Shown here piece after piece: positions 29,018 through 35,441 of a DNA stretch of 35,441 nt (its first letter is position 1; every line of letters starts with the position of its first letter). Position numbers and translations under genes: made by a program. The stretch covers positions 1 to 35,441 of the forward strand of contig JAPLTF010000046.1 in assembly GCA_026398275.1 (NCBI GenBank), written 5' to 3'. The DNA comes from Verrucomicrobiota bacterium. GTDB taxonomy: Bacteria > Verrucomicrobiota > Verrucomicrobiia > Chthoniobacterales > Terrimicrobiaceae. The notes below the pieces were generated by a model. That model saw only the letters and a program-made list of their open reading frames with translations. It was not told the origin of the DNA and ran no database searches.

Positions 29018-29352
29018 CGCTCTTCCAAAAAATCATCGCCCGCGAAATCCCTGCGGACATCGTCTTCGAGGATGACCTGTGCCTCGCGTTCCGCGATATC
29101 TCCCCGAAGGCGCCAGTCCATATCCTGGTGGTTCCCAAGCGGGTGATCCCGCGCGTGGCGGAATCGCTTCCGGCGGACATGGAACTTCTTGGGCATCTCC
29201 TTTTCACGGCCGGGCAGATCGCTAGGTCCGAAGGCGTCGCGGATTCGGGATTTCGGCTTGTCATCAACAATGGCCCCGACGGCGGAGAAACGGTCCCGCA
29301 TCTCCACGTGCACCTGCTCGGCGGGCGCCCGATGGCCTGGCCGCCGGGGTAG
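29014..29352 (+). CDS. HIT family (HINT-type) nucleotide hydrolase
   Basis: 112 aa with GTG at 29014 overlapping the previous stop as GTGA. It shows the HINT order: LFQKIIAREIPADIVFEDD, FRDISPKAPVHILVVPKR, RLVINNGPDGGETVPH and HLHVHLLGG with H96, H98 (the nucleophile in this family) and H100. HINT proteins split AMP from phosphoramidates such as adenosine phosphoramidate or aminoacyl-AMP. It ends the nrdR transcript; a hairpin lies 12 bp further on. Confidence 0.93.
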   Translation: MTLFQKIIAREIPADIVFEDDLCLAFRDISPKAPVHILVVPKRVIPRVAESLPADMELLGHLLFTAGQIARSEGVADSGFRLVINNGPDGGETVPHLHVHLLGGRPMAWPPG

Positions 29353-29363
29353 CCAACCAAGAA

Positions 29364-29386
29364 GAGGAATTCTGAAAGAATTTCTC
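29364..29386. terminator. Hairpin between convergent HIT and dus genes
   Basis: GAGGAATTCT (29364-29373) and AGAATTTCTC (29377-29386) form a 10-bp stem with one G-U pair and a GAA loop. It lies between two converging genes, so it could end both transcripts, though the T-run is poor on both strands (a TTCTTGGTT follows on the minus strand). Confidence 0.4.
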
Positions 29387-29399
29387 CCCGGACCGATTC

Positions 29400-30383
29400 T
29401 CATCCTCCCCGCGCCGCCTCCAACTTCATCGGTTCCCCGTGGTCGAGGGATTTGCGGCAGACATGAAAAAACTCCGCTTTCGTCGCGACCCGGCGGATGT
29501 CGTGCAGAAAATCTGGACCAATTCCTTCGCCGAGGAAATTCGTATATTTCTTCATTTTCTGGACCTGTGATTTTTCCGGGACATCGTCCGAGCAGGAGGA
29601 TTCGTAGAGCGCATCGACATAGGCGAGCACATCGCGCCCGGTCGGGAGCGTGACGGGGTTCCCGTCGAAATCATCGCGGATCTGTTGGAAAATCCACGGA
29701 TTCCGAATCGCCCCGCGTCCGATCATCAGGCCCCGGGCGCCGGTGGTTTCCCAGACGTGTCGGGCCTCCGCGACGGTGCCGACATTTCCGTTGGCGAGGA
29801 CCGGGCAGGGCATCCGGGTGACGGCCTGCGCGATCCGGCCGAGGTGAACGTGCGGGCCGTATTTTTCGGAAACCGTTCTTCCATGCACGGTCAGCAGATC
29901 GAGACGGTGTGAGGCAAAGACGTCGAGCAGGCGGTCGAATTCCGAAGGGTCGGAAAACCCGATCCGGGTCTTGACGGTGAACCGCCCGCCGATGCCCGAT
30001 CTCAGCGCCCCGAGGAGCTCGTGGATGCGGCCGGGGTCGCGGAGCAATCCGCCCCCTGCGCATTTGCGATAGACCACGGGAGCCGGGCAGCCGAGGTTCA
30101 GATCCACGGCTGCGACAGGATGCTGCTCCAACTGTTGCGCACATTTCACCATCCACTCGACATCGTTGCCGATGATCTGCGCGATGGCGGGCTTGCCGGT
30201 GGGATTTTCGATGACCGATCTCAGGATCGAGCGCTGCAGCCGGTAGCCTTTCGTCACGCGGAAATATTCGGTGAAATACACGTCCGGCCCGCCGTAGCCG
30301 GCCAGCAGTTTCCAGAACGCCCAATCGGTGACGTCTTGCATCGGGGCCAGCGCGAGGAGGGGACGGTTGTTGGGGAAATTCAT
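29400..30383 (-). CDS. tRNA-dihydrouridine synthase
   Basis: FMN-dependent reduction of uridine to dihydrouridine in tRNA D loops. 327 aa from the ATG at 30383. Motifs: LAPMQDVTDWAFW (11-24), IAQIIGND, LNLGCPAPVVYRKCAGGGLL with catalytic C99, KTRIGF, TVHGRTVSEKY, and ANGNVG and GLMIGRGAIRNPW, the FMN phosphate site. A C-terminal helical domain binds tRNA. Which of DusA/B/C it matches is unclear; it seems closest to DusB/DusC types. It overlaps the flavoprotein gene by 4 bp. Confidence 0.92.
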   Translation of the reverse strand: MNFPNNRPLLALAPMQDVTDWAFWKLLAGYGGPDVYFTEYFRVTKGYRLQRSILRSVIENPTGKPAIAQIIGNDVEWMVKCAQQLEQHPVAAVDLNLGCPAPVVYRKCAGGGLLRDPGRIHELLGALRSGIGGRFTVKTRIGFSDPSEFDRLLDVFASHRLDLLTVHGRTVSEKYGPHVHLGRIAQAVTRMPCPVLANGNVGTVAEARHVWETTGARGLMIGRGAIRNPWIFQQIRDDFDGNPVTLPTGRDVLAYVDALYESSCSDDVPEKSQVQKMKKYTNFLGEGIGPDFLHDIRRVATKAEFFHVCRKSLDHGEPMKLEAARGG

Positions 30384-31570
30384 AGCCCGGGATACGTTGC
30401 CGCCGCCTGGCCGGCCCTCGTGCCGGTGGAAAAGCAGCCCTGCATGAGGAATCCGCCAGTAGGGGCTTCCCAATCCAGCATCTCTCCTGCCACAAAAATC
30501 CCGGGACATTTTGTGATCATCAGATTCCGGTCGACTTCATTCGAGCGGATGCCGCCCGCGGAAGAGATTGCCTCCTCAATCGGACGGGGCCCGGTGAGCA
30601 CGACAGGCAGGGATTTGACGGCCTGGGCGAAGGCAGCGGGTGTCTGCCACGTTGGGCAGTCGGAATGATGCTTCATCACCACCCGGGCACTCTCCTGGAT
30701 CCGGCACCGCTCGAAGGCCTCGTGGAGATGGAAACGTCCGCCTGGCGGCATTTTTGCGACCAACTCCTCGAAACTGAACGCTGGCTTGAGGTCCAGTCGA
30801 AGCACCGGCGAAGCTCTCAGAGCCGGCGTCAGCATGTAGATCACGCCGCCTTCCAGGCCATAGTCGGTGATCAGCAACTCTCCGTATGCTGTGGCGACGC
30901 CGGCCGAGGCCTGAACATTTTTCAACGGCTGCCCAGCTGCTTCGTCGATTAACTGTCTCGGCCACGGGACCTCCCAGCCGCAGTTCGCTGGAACAAGCGG
31001 TTCGACCTCAATGCCGAATTTCCGGAACGCTTCCTGCCACCGCCCATCCGATCCCGTCCGCGGCCATGAGCCTCCACCTAGAGCAAAAACCACCACCGGG
31101 GTTTCGATGCTCCGTGGGCCACTCGGAGTTTGGAATTCCAGCTCCCATTTCCCGGATGATGCCTGGATGCCCGTCCAGCGGTGCCTGTGATGAAACTCAA
31201 CTCCCTGGGATTTCAACCGGGCGATCCATCGCCGCAGCAAGGGGGCGGACTTCATTTCCTCGGGGTAAACCCTGCCGCTCGAGACAGCGAAAGTCTGCAC
31301 GCCCAGGTCTCTGGCCCACGAACGAAGCGCCTCCGGCCCGAAACTCTCAAGAAGATCATTCCAGAGGTCGGGAGAAAGGCCGGAATATTTCGATCCACCC
31401 TCCTTGCCCGTGTTCGTCAGGTTCAGGCCACCGCGCCCCGCGACGAGAAATTTTCTTCCTGCCGATGGCATCGCTTCGAACACCGCAACCGCGACGCCGG
31501 ATCCGGCGGCGACCTCGGCCGCCCGCAGGCCCGCAGGTCCGGCCCCGACAACGCACAGCCGGCCGCTCAT
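30380..31570 (-). CDS. NAD(P)/FAD-dependent oxidoreductase, HI0933-like (PP_4765/TIGR03862 type)
   Basis: 396 aa from ATG 31570. FAD-binding N-terminus CVVGAGPAGLRAAEVAAGSG with the G-x-G-x-x-G loop, then GRKFLVAGRGGLNLTNTG, which is the HI0933 family signature (usually GGGRCN; GRGGLN marks the TIGR03862 branch). Later VFALGGGSWPRTGSDG and the C-terminal DRNLMITKCPGIFVAGEMLD and GGFLMQGCFSTGTRAG match the family's FAD-contact end. BaiN is a known distant relative; its substrate is not implied here. The 154 bp upstream are shared with glutaredoxin. Confidence 0.9.
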   Translation of the reverse strand: MSGRLCVVGAGPAGLRAAEVAAGSGVAVAVFEAMPSAGRKFLVAGRGGLNLTNTGKEGGSKYSGLSPDLWNDLLESFGPEALRSWARDLGVQTFAVSSGRVYPEEMKSAPLLRRWIARLKSQGVEFHHRHRWTGIQASSGKWELEFQTPSGPRSIETPVVVFALGGGSWPRTGSDGRWQEAFRKFGIEVEPLVPANCGWEVPWPRQLIDEAAGQPLKNVQASAGVATAYGELLITDYGLEGGVIYMLTPALRASPVLRLDLKPAFSFEELVAKMPPGGRFHLHEAFERCRIQESARVVMKHHSDCPTWQTPAAFAQAVKSLPVVLTGPRPIEEAISSAGGIRSNEVDRNLMITKCPGIFVAGEMLDWEAPTGGFLMQGCFSTGTRAGQAAATYPGL

Positions 31571-31674
31571 GGGGAAAGAAGGAAAAGTATCAGGAGCGCA
31601 AGAATCCGGACCATGCCCGCGCAGAATGGTTGAGCGGCGGAAAATTACCAGCCTGCATACGCGTTCTTCTCCCA

Positions 31675-31702
31675 TTGACTCCCGTCAATATGCCGCTACA
31701 TT
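31675..31702 (+). promoter_or_regulatory. Sigma-70-like promoter with overlapping inverted repeat for glutaredoxin
   Basis: TTGACT (31675-31680, 5/6 match to the -35 box) and TACATT (31697-31702, 4/6 match to the -10 box) are 16 bp apart. The start would be near 31709, 16 nt before the ATG at 31725. TTGAC and GTCAA form an inverted repeat (31675-31688) over the -35 box, a possible repressor or activator site. Confidence 0.5.
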
Positions 31703-31724
31703 GCGCCGCACTTCACTATTACCC

Positions 31725-32060
31725 ATGAGCAAACCTGAAATTACTGCCTACCTGAAAACCCACTGCGGCTGGAGCAAAGGCGTTCGCGCCGTCCTCTCCA
31801 AATACGACATCCCCTACACGGAGAAAGACATCATCATCAATCCGGACTTCCGGTTTGAAATGGAACAGCTCAGCGGCCAGCCGCTTTCGCCCTGCGTGGT
31901 TGTCAACGGGGTGATGCTGCCGGATCTCAGCGGCGAGGAACTGGAGAGCTACCTGCTCACAAACGGCCTCGTTCAGGAATCCGCTGCGGAGACCAATGTC
32001 CCGCTGAATTCCGCCTGCTCGGATGCCGAGCATGCCGCGATGGTGAATCTCAAGCTTTAG
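31725..32060 (+). CDS. Monothiol-type glutaredoxin
   Basis: 111 aa. The active-site stretch is YLKTHCGWSKGVRAVL (9-24) with C14-G-W-S17, like the CGFS motif of monothiol glutaredoxins and unlike the CPYC of dithiol ones. The GSH-binding cis-Pro loop reads QPLSPCVVVNG, where an extra Cys follows the cis-Pro. The C-terminal helix LSGEELESYL is followed by a tail of about 25 residues with another Cys. Possible roles are Fe-S handling, deglutathionylation or a peptidyl disulphide role. Its stop codon TAG lies at the start of the inverted repeat described below. Confidence 0.85.
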   Translation: MSKPEITAYLKTHCGWSKGVRAVLSKYDIPYTEKDIIINPDFRFEMEQLSGQPLSPCVVVNGVMLPDLSGEELESYLLTNGLVQESAAETNVPLNSACSDAEHAAMVNLKL

Positions 32061-32405
32061 AACCTGTGAAATAATTAAGAAAAGGCCGCGCGAGAGCAGA
32101 AAAGGCCGGATGGCAAGGCGCTCGCGAAGGCGCATCCCCTCTGCGGGCTGTAACTGAGCGAGCAACGCCGCCAGACGGCCTTTTCTGCTCTCGCCCGGAG
32201 GGTTGCGTGTCTTTTTGGCTTGGCCTGCGTTGCTCAGGCGGGACAGCCGATCCCGCGACTGCGGGAGAGACAGCCTGCCGCAGGCAGCCCGGAGGGCGAT
32301 GCGAAGCATCGGCAACACCGCAGCGGGTATTGCCACCGCCTTAGCGCCTTGGCCAAGCCAAAAATCCTCAACAACGCGGCTTTTCCTAATTCTTTCACAG
32401 GTTCT
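32059..32405. mobile_element. MITE-like 347-bp element with about 31-bp terminal inverted repeats
   Basis: The ends are AGAACCTGTGAAATAATTAA... (32059-32090) and its near-complement ...TCTTTCACAGGTTCT (32375-32405), with three substitutions or indels over about 30 bp. Inside, two perfect inverted repeats are nested side by side: GCGAGAGCAGAAAAGGCCG (32090-32108) with 32176-32194 (19 bp) and TTTTTGGCTTGGCC (32212-32225) with 32351-32364 (14 bp), plus short hairpins such as CGATGC-GAA-GCATCG (32298-32312). It holds no coding frame I trust. No target-site duplication is seen. The terminal repeats overlap the last bases of both converging neighbours. It could instead be a large two-way terminator; the long TIRs favour a non-autonomous element. 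Confidence 0.6.
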
Positions 32406-33219
32406 GAGCGCTCATTGGAGGCCGTCCGGCCTTCCATTCGAGGGGAGTCTGGCCGGTCTGCTTTTTGAACCAGCGGGCGAAGTAGTTCTGGTCGAGGAAT
32501 CCGGCCTCCGCCGCCGCATCGCGCACAAATGCGTGTTCGCGGAGAAGTTTTTGCGCGTGCTGCAGACGGACCTGTGATGCGAGCCCGCTTAATCCCAGCC
32601 CGGTTTCCGCCCGCACGAGCCTGCTCAGGTAGTCGGGGTGGTAGCCGAGCGCGGAGGCGACAGCCTTCGGTCTGGTGTCATTCTCCAGAAGCTTCTGGAC
32701 CCGGTGGAGGACGGTCAGCGCCGAGTGGCGGACGGATCTGGGATACCAGCCCGAGGCCTCGGCGATCTGCGCGAGCAGGCGCAGGGAGAGCGCGGCGCGC
32801 CCGATCTGGTCGGGCATCCGCTTGTCATCGTTCAGGCGGGCCATGTCTGCGAGGACGGAGCGCACGCGAGCAATTTCAACCGCCGCCAGCGCGCGTACCG
32901 CGACCCGCTTCTGCCACGGTGCCCGGAAATCCAGCATCAGGCAGAGTGGCGGCTGCCCGGCTGCCCGGCGGAACGCGTGTCTAGATCCGGGCGGGAGGAT
33001 GACCAGCGATCCGGACGAGACGGGGTGGATGCTGCGTCCGATCTGCTGCACTCCGTGGCCGGAGAGATAGAGCAATGCCTGCCAGTGGGCGTGGAAATGC
33101 GCGCCGAGCTTTGCGGTTTCCGGAAGATGCCGGTGCAGTTCCAGGCGCAGGACCGCCGTGGATCCCGCACGGGCGTCGAGGCGTGTCCAGAGCAGGTCTC
33201 TGAATGGGCGGACGGGCAT
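32395..33219 (-). CDS. AraC family transcriptional regulator
   Basis: 274 aa. An N-terminal cupin-like sensor domain (about 20-110; GAHFHAHWQALLYLSGHGVQ, then LVILPPGSRHAF) is followed by a C-terminal double HTH domain (about 170-262): AVASALGYHPDYLSRLVRAE, LRLQ-like HAQKLLRE, then AAAEAGFLDQNYFARWFKKQ TGQTPLEWK, as in AraC/XylS. The family mostly senses sugars. It is divergent from the GH88-like hydrolase, its likely target. Its stop codon and the last codons lie inside the right end of the MITE-like element, so the element may have replaced the original 3' end. Confidence 0.92.
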   Translation of the reverse strand: MPVRPFRDLLWTRLDARAGSTAVLRLELHRHLPETAKLGAHFHAHWQALLYLSGHGVQQIGRSIHPVSSGSLVILPPGSRHAFRRAAGQPPLCLMLDFRAPWQKRVAVRALAAVEIARVRSVLADMARLNDDKRMPDQIGRAALSLRLLAQIAEASGWYPRSVRHSALTVLHRVQKLLENDTRPKAVASALGYHPDYLSRLVRAETGLGLSGLASQVRLQHAQKLLREHAFVRDAAAEAGFLDQNYFARWFKKQTGQTPLEWKAGRPPMSAQNL

Positions 33220-33272
33220 GGCGCAGGATGATAGCTGCCGCAGAGGATTATGCCAATAAAAAGTCGGATATG

Positions 33273-33304
33273 TGCTAAAACTGTCGCCCTTTGCTCTAAC
33301 GCTG
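33273..33304. promoter_or_regulatory. Possible AraC-type direct-repeat site in the divergent gap
   Basis: TAAAACTG (33276-33283) and TAACGCTG (33297-33304) match at 6 of 8 positions and are 21 bp apart, two helical turns, as AraC-family half sites often are. They lie between the AraC gene and the hydrolase (33220-33338). Half sites of this size occur by chance, so this is only a candidate. Confidence 0.25.
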
Positions 33305-33338
33305 CCGGCCGGATTGTGTGAGGGTGTGGGAGTTCCGC

Positions 33339-34718
33339 ATGATCACACCCGACCGTTCCCTCACGCCATCCGACCTGGCCTCCGATATCAGGAAGCTCTG
33401 GGAGGCTTCCGCCACGAAAATCCTTTCGATTGACGCCGCGGAGGTTCCCGGCTCCGCCACCCCGGTGTTCACCGTTAAAGGCCGCTACACCGCACGCGGT
33501 TGGACCGAGTGGACACAGGGATTCGTCTACGGATCCGCGATTCTTCAATACGATGCGACCGGCGACGAGCGGTTTCTGACCCTTGGCCGCGACCGCACCA
33601 GGGAGCGGATGGCCCACCACATCACACATACCGGGGTGCATGATCACGGGTTCAACAATGTCTCCACCTACGGAAACCTCCTGCGCCTGATGGTTGAAGG
33701 CCGGATTCCATTCGACGCGAGGGAGAAGGAATTTTATGAGCTTGCCCTGAAGTGCACCGGAGCCGTGCAGGCGGCGCGGTGGTCAAAAACCTCATCTGGC
33801 GGCGGCTATATCTACTCGTTCAACGGGCCGCATTCGCTCTTTGCCGATACCATCCGCTCACTTCGTGCGCTGTCGGTTTCGCACAAGCTCGGACATGTCC
33901 TCATGGGCGAGAAGGATCTGAAGATCTCGCTTTTGGAGCGCCTGCTCCAGCACGCCCATACCACGGCGGATTTTGCAGTCTTTTACGGCGAGGGGCGGGA
34001 TTTTTACGATATCCGCGGCCGGGTCGCCCACGAGAGCATCTTCAACATGAACGACGGCAATTTCCGCTGTCCGAATTCGCAGCAGGGATTTTCGCCCTTT
34101 ACGACATGGACCCGCGGGCTCGCATGGATCATTGCCGGATACCCGGAGCAACTGGAGTGGATCGCGACGCTTCCCGATTCGGAACTTCTGGCATTCGGTG
34201 GCCGCGCGGAGGTCGAGGCCATGCTCCTGAGGCCGGCGCTGGCCTCGTGCGACTTCTACATCGCAAACACCCCGACCGACGGGATCCCGTATTGGGACAC
34301 TGGCGCGCCGGAGCTCTATCGCATTCCGGATTTCCTGAACCGTCCGGCGCAGATCGAAAACGATTTCGAGCCAGTGGACAGTTCGGCGGCCGCGATCGCG
34401 GCCCAGGGACTCCTGCGCCTCGGGCGTTATCTGCAGGGCAAGGGTGATGCCCGTGGCGAGAAATACTGGCAGGCCGGGCTGACGGTTTCAAAGACCGTCC
34501 TGTCCGAGCCCTATCTCTCCACCGATCCGAACCACCAGGGCCTGATCCTTCACTCGATCTACCATCGTCCGAACGGATGGGACCATATCCCTGCAGGCAG
34601 CAAAATTCCCCGTGGCGAGTCCTCGATGTGGGGCGACTACCACGCCCGCGAACTCGCACTCTACATCCAGCGCCTCGCCGAAAATAAACCTTACTACACG
34701 TTCTTTGGTGGAGTCTGA
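33339..34718 (+). CDS. Glycoside hydrolase family 88/105-like unsaturated glucuronyl hydrolase
   Basis: 459 aa from the ATG at 33339, which has GGGAG 7 bp upstream; a GTG at 33318 is also open. An (alpha/alpha)6-type barrel is suggested by repeated helix-loop motifs: HDHGFNNVSTYGNLLRL, HSLFADTIRSLRALS with a possible catalytic Asp, then CPNSQQGFSPFTTWTRGLAW (about 244-263), IPYWDTGAPELYRIPDFL, VDSSAAAIAAQGLLRLGR and SSMWGDYHARELALY near the end. The GH88 signature D-S-S-A-A-A-I-A-A and the final WGDY agree with the family. The Asp-containing loop before TWTRG differs from typical GH88, so the catalytic pair is not certain. No signal peptide: cytoplasmic, acting on 4,5-unsaturated uronyl oligosaccharides (pectin or glycosaminoglycan type). 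It is next to a cupin gene. Confidence 0.85.
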   Translation: MITPDRSLTPSDLASDIRKLWEASATKILSIDAAEVPGSATPVFTVKGRYTARGWTEWTQGFVYGSAILQYDATGDERFLTLGRDRTRERMAHHITHTGVHDHGFNNVSTYGNLLRLMVEGRIPFDAREKEFYELALKCTGAVQAARWSKTSSGGGYIYSFNGPHSLFADTIRSLRALSVSHKLGHVLMGEKDLKISLLERLLQHAHTTADFAVFYGEGRDFYDIRGRVAHESIFNMNDGNFRCPNSQQGFSPFTTWTRGLAWIIAGYPEQLEWIATLPDSELLAFGGRAEVEAMLLRPALASCDFYIANTPTDGIPYWDTGAPELYRIPDFLNRPAQIENDFEPVDSSAAAIAAQGLLRLGRYLQGKGDARGEKYWQAGLTVSKTVLSEPYLSTDPNHQGLILHSIYHRPNGWDHIPAGSKIPRGESSMWGDYHARELALYIQRLAENKPYYTFFGGV

Positions 34719-34750
34719 CTTTCTCAAATCTGAACTCTTAAAACATAAGC

Positions 34751-35194
34751 ATGACCATCTCCGATCTCTCACAAATTGAAGGCCGCCGGTATCCTGCACG
34801 GCGCAGAACGCAGAACCTCGCCGGCGGGGTCGCGCCGATCCAGGCAAAAAACTTCTCCATCGGGAATGTGACCCTCGATCCGGATGGTGGCCAGGTGCCT
34901 TGGCACAATCAGGATCAGGAAGAGGTCTATTTTGTTGTCGAGGGAACCGGTGAGATGTGTCTGGGTGAAGAGCGCCGGACGCTCACGAGCGGCCAGATGG
35001 TTTACATCCCGCCGGGAGTCTTTCACCAGATGACCAACATCGGTTCGACTCCGCTCCGCATGATCTATTGCTATGGTCCCGCAGGCGACGTTGCCCACTG
35101 GCGGCAGGAGCTCGATGGGACGCTCCCGAAAGCCGGAGTCGACGCGCCCGCGCTCCCTGAGGGCGCCCGCCCGCAATGCACGGAGAAACCCTGA
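34751..35194 (+). CDS. Cupin domain protein
   Basis: 147 aa. Single cupin barrel (about 40-115): PWHNQDQEEVYFVVEGTG is cupin motif 1 with H52 and E58 as likely metal ligands, and GQMVYIPPGVFHQMTNIG is motif 2 with its His. A Pro-rich tail follows. The metal site looks intact, but no substrate can be named; sugar-binding or isomerase roles are possible next to the hydrolase. It is 32 bp after the hydrolase gene on the same strand. It has no clear terminator downstream. Confidence 0.88.
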   Translation: MTISDLSQIEGRRYPARRRTQNLAGGVAPIQAKNFSIGNVTLDPDGGQVPWHNQDQEEVYFVVEGTGEMCLGEERRTLTSGQMVYIPPGVFHQMTNIGSTPLRMIYCYGPAGDVAHWRQELDGTLPKAGVDAPALPEGARPQCTEKP

Positions 35195-35252
35195 TCCAGA
35201 AATTTCACTACTGAATATCACTAAGACACACTTAAACACATTCATTGCACAT

Positions 35253-35441
35253 TGATCGGACCGTTGATTTTTTGCCGATTGCTCAGTGAACTTTAGTGGC
35301 TGCGGGCGCCGGTGCGAACGTCGGATGATTTGGCCGGTTTGAAAACCGGATAGCAAAAAGCAGTTTTTCAGGCATGGGCGTGGTTCAGGTTTCGATACGG
35401 TCTTTCATGCGGAAGCTTGAGCCTTCAATGATGACGGTTTC
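35253..35441 (-). mobile_element. Probable end of an IS21-family element, boundaries uncertain
   Basis: From the IstB-like tail at the window edge to about 35253 the DNA is non-coding on both strands and contains a TGATCGGACCG start (35253), as expected for the TG end of an IS21 element, and a hairpin CCGGTTT-GA-AAACCGG (35334-35349) shortly after the gene's stop. The exact outer end was not found because the other end of the element is outside the window. Confidence 0.35.
35385..35441 (-). CDS. C-terminal fragment of an IstB-like ATP-binding transposition protein
   Basis: The last 18 codons of a leftward gene that enters from beyond the window: ETVIIEGSSFRMKDRIET, stop TGA at 35387-35385. 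The I-EG-x-S-(F/Y)-R-x-(K/R)-D ending is what I recall for IstB, the AAA+ helper of IS21-type transposons. With so few residues the call rests on a single motif. Confidence 0.5.
   Translation of the reverse strand, partial: ETVIIEGSSFRMKDRIET

Noticed and set aside
32059-32405. CRISPR array or tRNA cluster from the repeated and paired words
   Set aside because: Repeats are inverted pairs and not regularly spaced direct repeats; no acceptor-stem/T-loop pattern is present.
33246-33405. Second sigma-54 promoter upstream of the hydrolase
   Set aside because: No GG-N10-GC pair with flanking consensus bases was found in the divergent gap.

Overview
The window reads as an ordinary chromosomal stretch (about 60% GC, densely coded, many 4-base ATGA overlaps) from a member of the PVC superphylum, most likely Verrucomicrobiota. 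The reasons are a Minf_1886-type protein (a family restricted to Verrucomicrobia and Planctomycetes), an LpxC-FabZ fusion, an orphan eukaryote-like type II glutamine synthetase and few strong Shine-Dalgarno sequences. The phylum is inferred from gene content and was not checked by a search. Both window ends cut into mobile-element-like minus-strand genes (positions 1-56 and 35385-35441), which suggests that the contig broke at repeats.

Layout. 1-2.8 kb: lysA (lysine/DAP), then glutamine synthetase with a good sigma-54-type promoter, a leader hairpin and a strong terminator. 2.9-10.3 kb, minus strand: prmC, murA, a 935-residue hybrid histidine kinase, gatC, gatA and a phospholipid-methyltransferase-like gene, closely packed and probably one long transcript. 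10.4-15.2 kb, plus strand: a capsule-type glycosyltransferase, a 42-residue membrane peptide, the Minf_1886 protein, a double-domain M16 zinc protease, a DUF1844 protein and a small secreted protein. 15.2-17.0 kb: ExoD and DedA membrane proteins and an OmpA C-terminal remnant. 17.0-22.8 kb: an RluA-type pseudouridine synthase divergent from a LolD-type ATPase, a cyclic-nucleotide-binding protein, lpxC-fabZ, lpxA and an ABC-F ATPase, which together form a lipid A and envelope block.

22.8-27.8 kb, minus strand: a cellulose-synthase-like GT2, an L,D-transpeptidase lipoprotein, a GNAT acetyltransferase, larB, an NDP-sugar pyrophosphorylase carrying a probable in-frame repeat insertion, a small membrane protein and a frameshifted Ig-like gene. 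27.9-29.4 kb, plus strand: nrdR, a second ATP-cone-like protein and a HIT hydrolase, all coupled by 4-base overlaps. 29.4-31.6 kb, minus strand: a flavoprotein and a tRNA-dihydrouridine synthase. 31.7-35.2 kb: a monothiol glutaredoxin, a 347-bp MITE-like element whose terminal inverted repeats overlap the stop codons of both convergent neighbours, then an AraC regulator divergent from a GH88-like hydrolase and a cupin, probably a small sugar-use locus.

The most unusual items are the MITE-like element at 32059-32405, the NrdR/ATP-cone-like pair, the sigma-54 promoter on glutamine synthetase, the in-frame insertion in the nucleotidyltransferase and two gene remnants. I see no CRISPR array, prophage, tRNA, rRNA, or obvious defence or secretion system.
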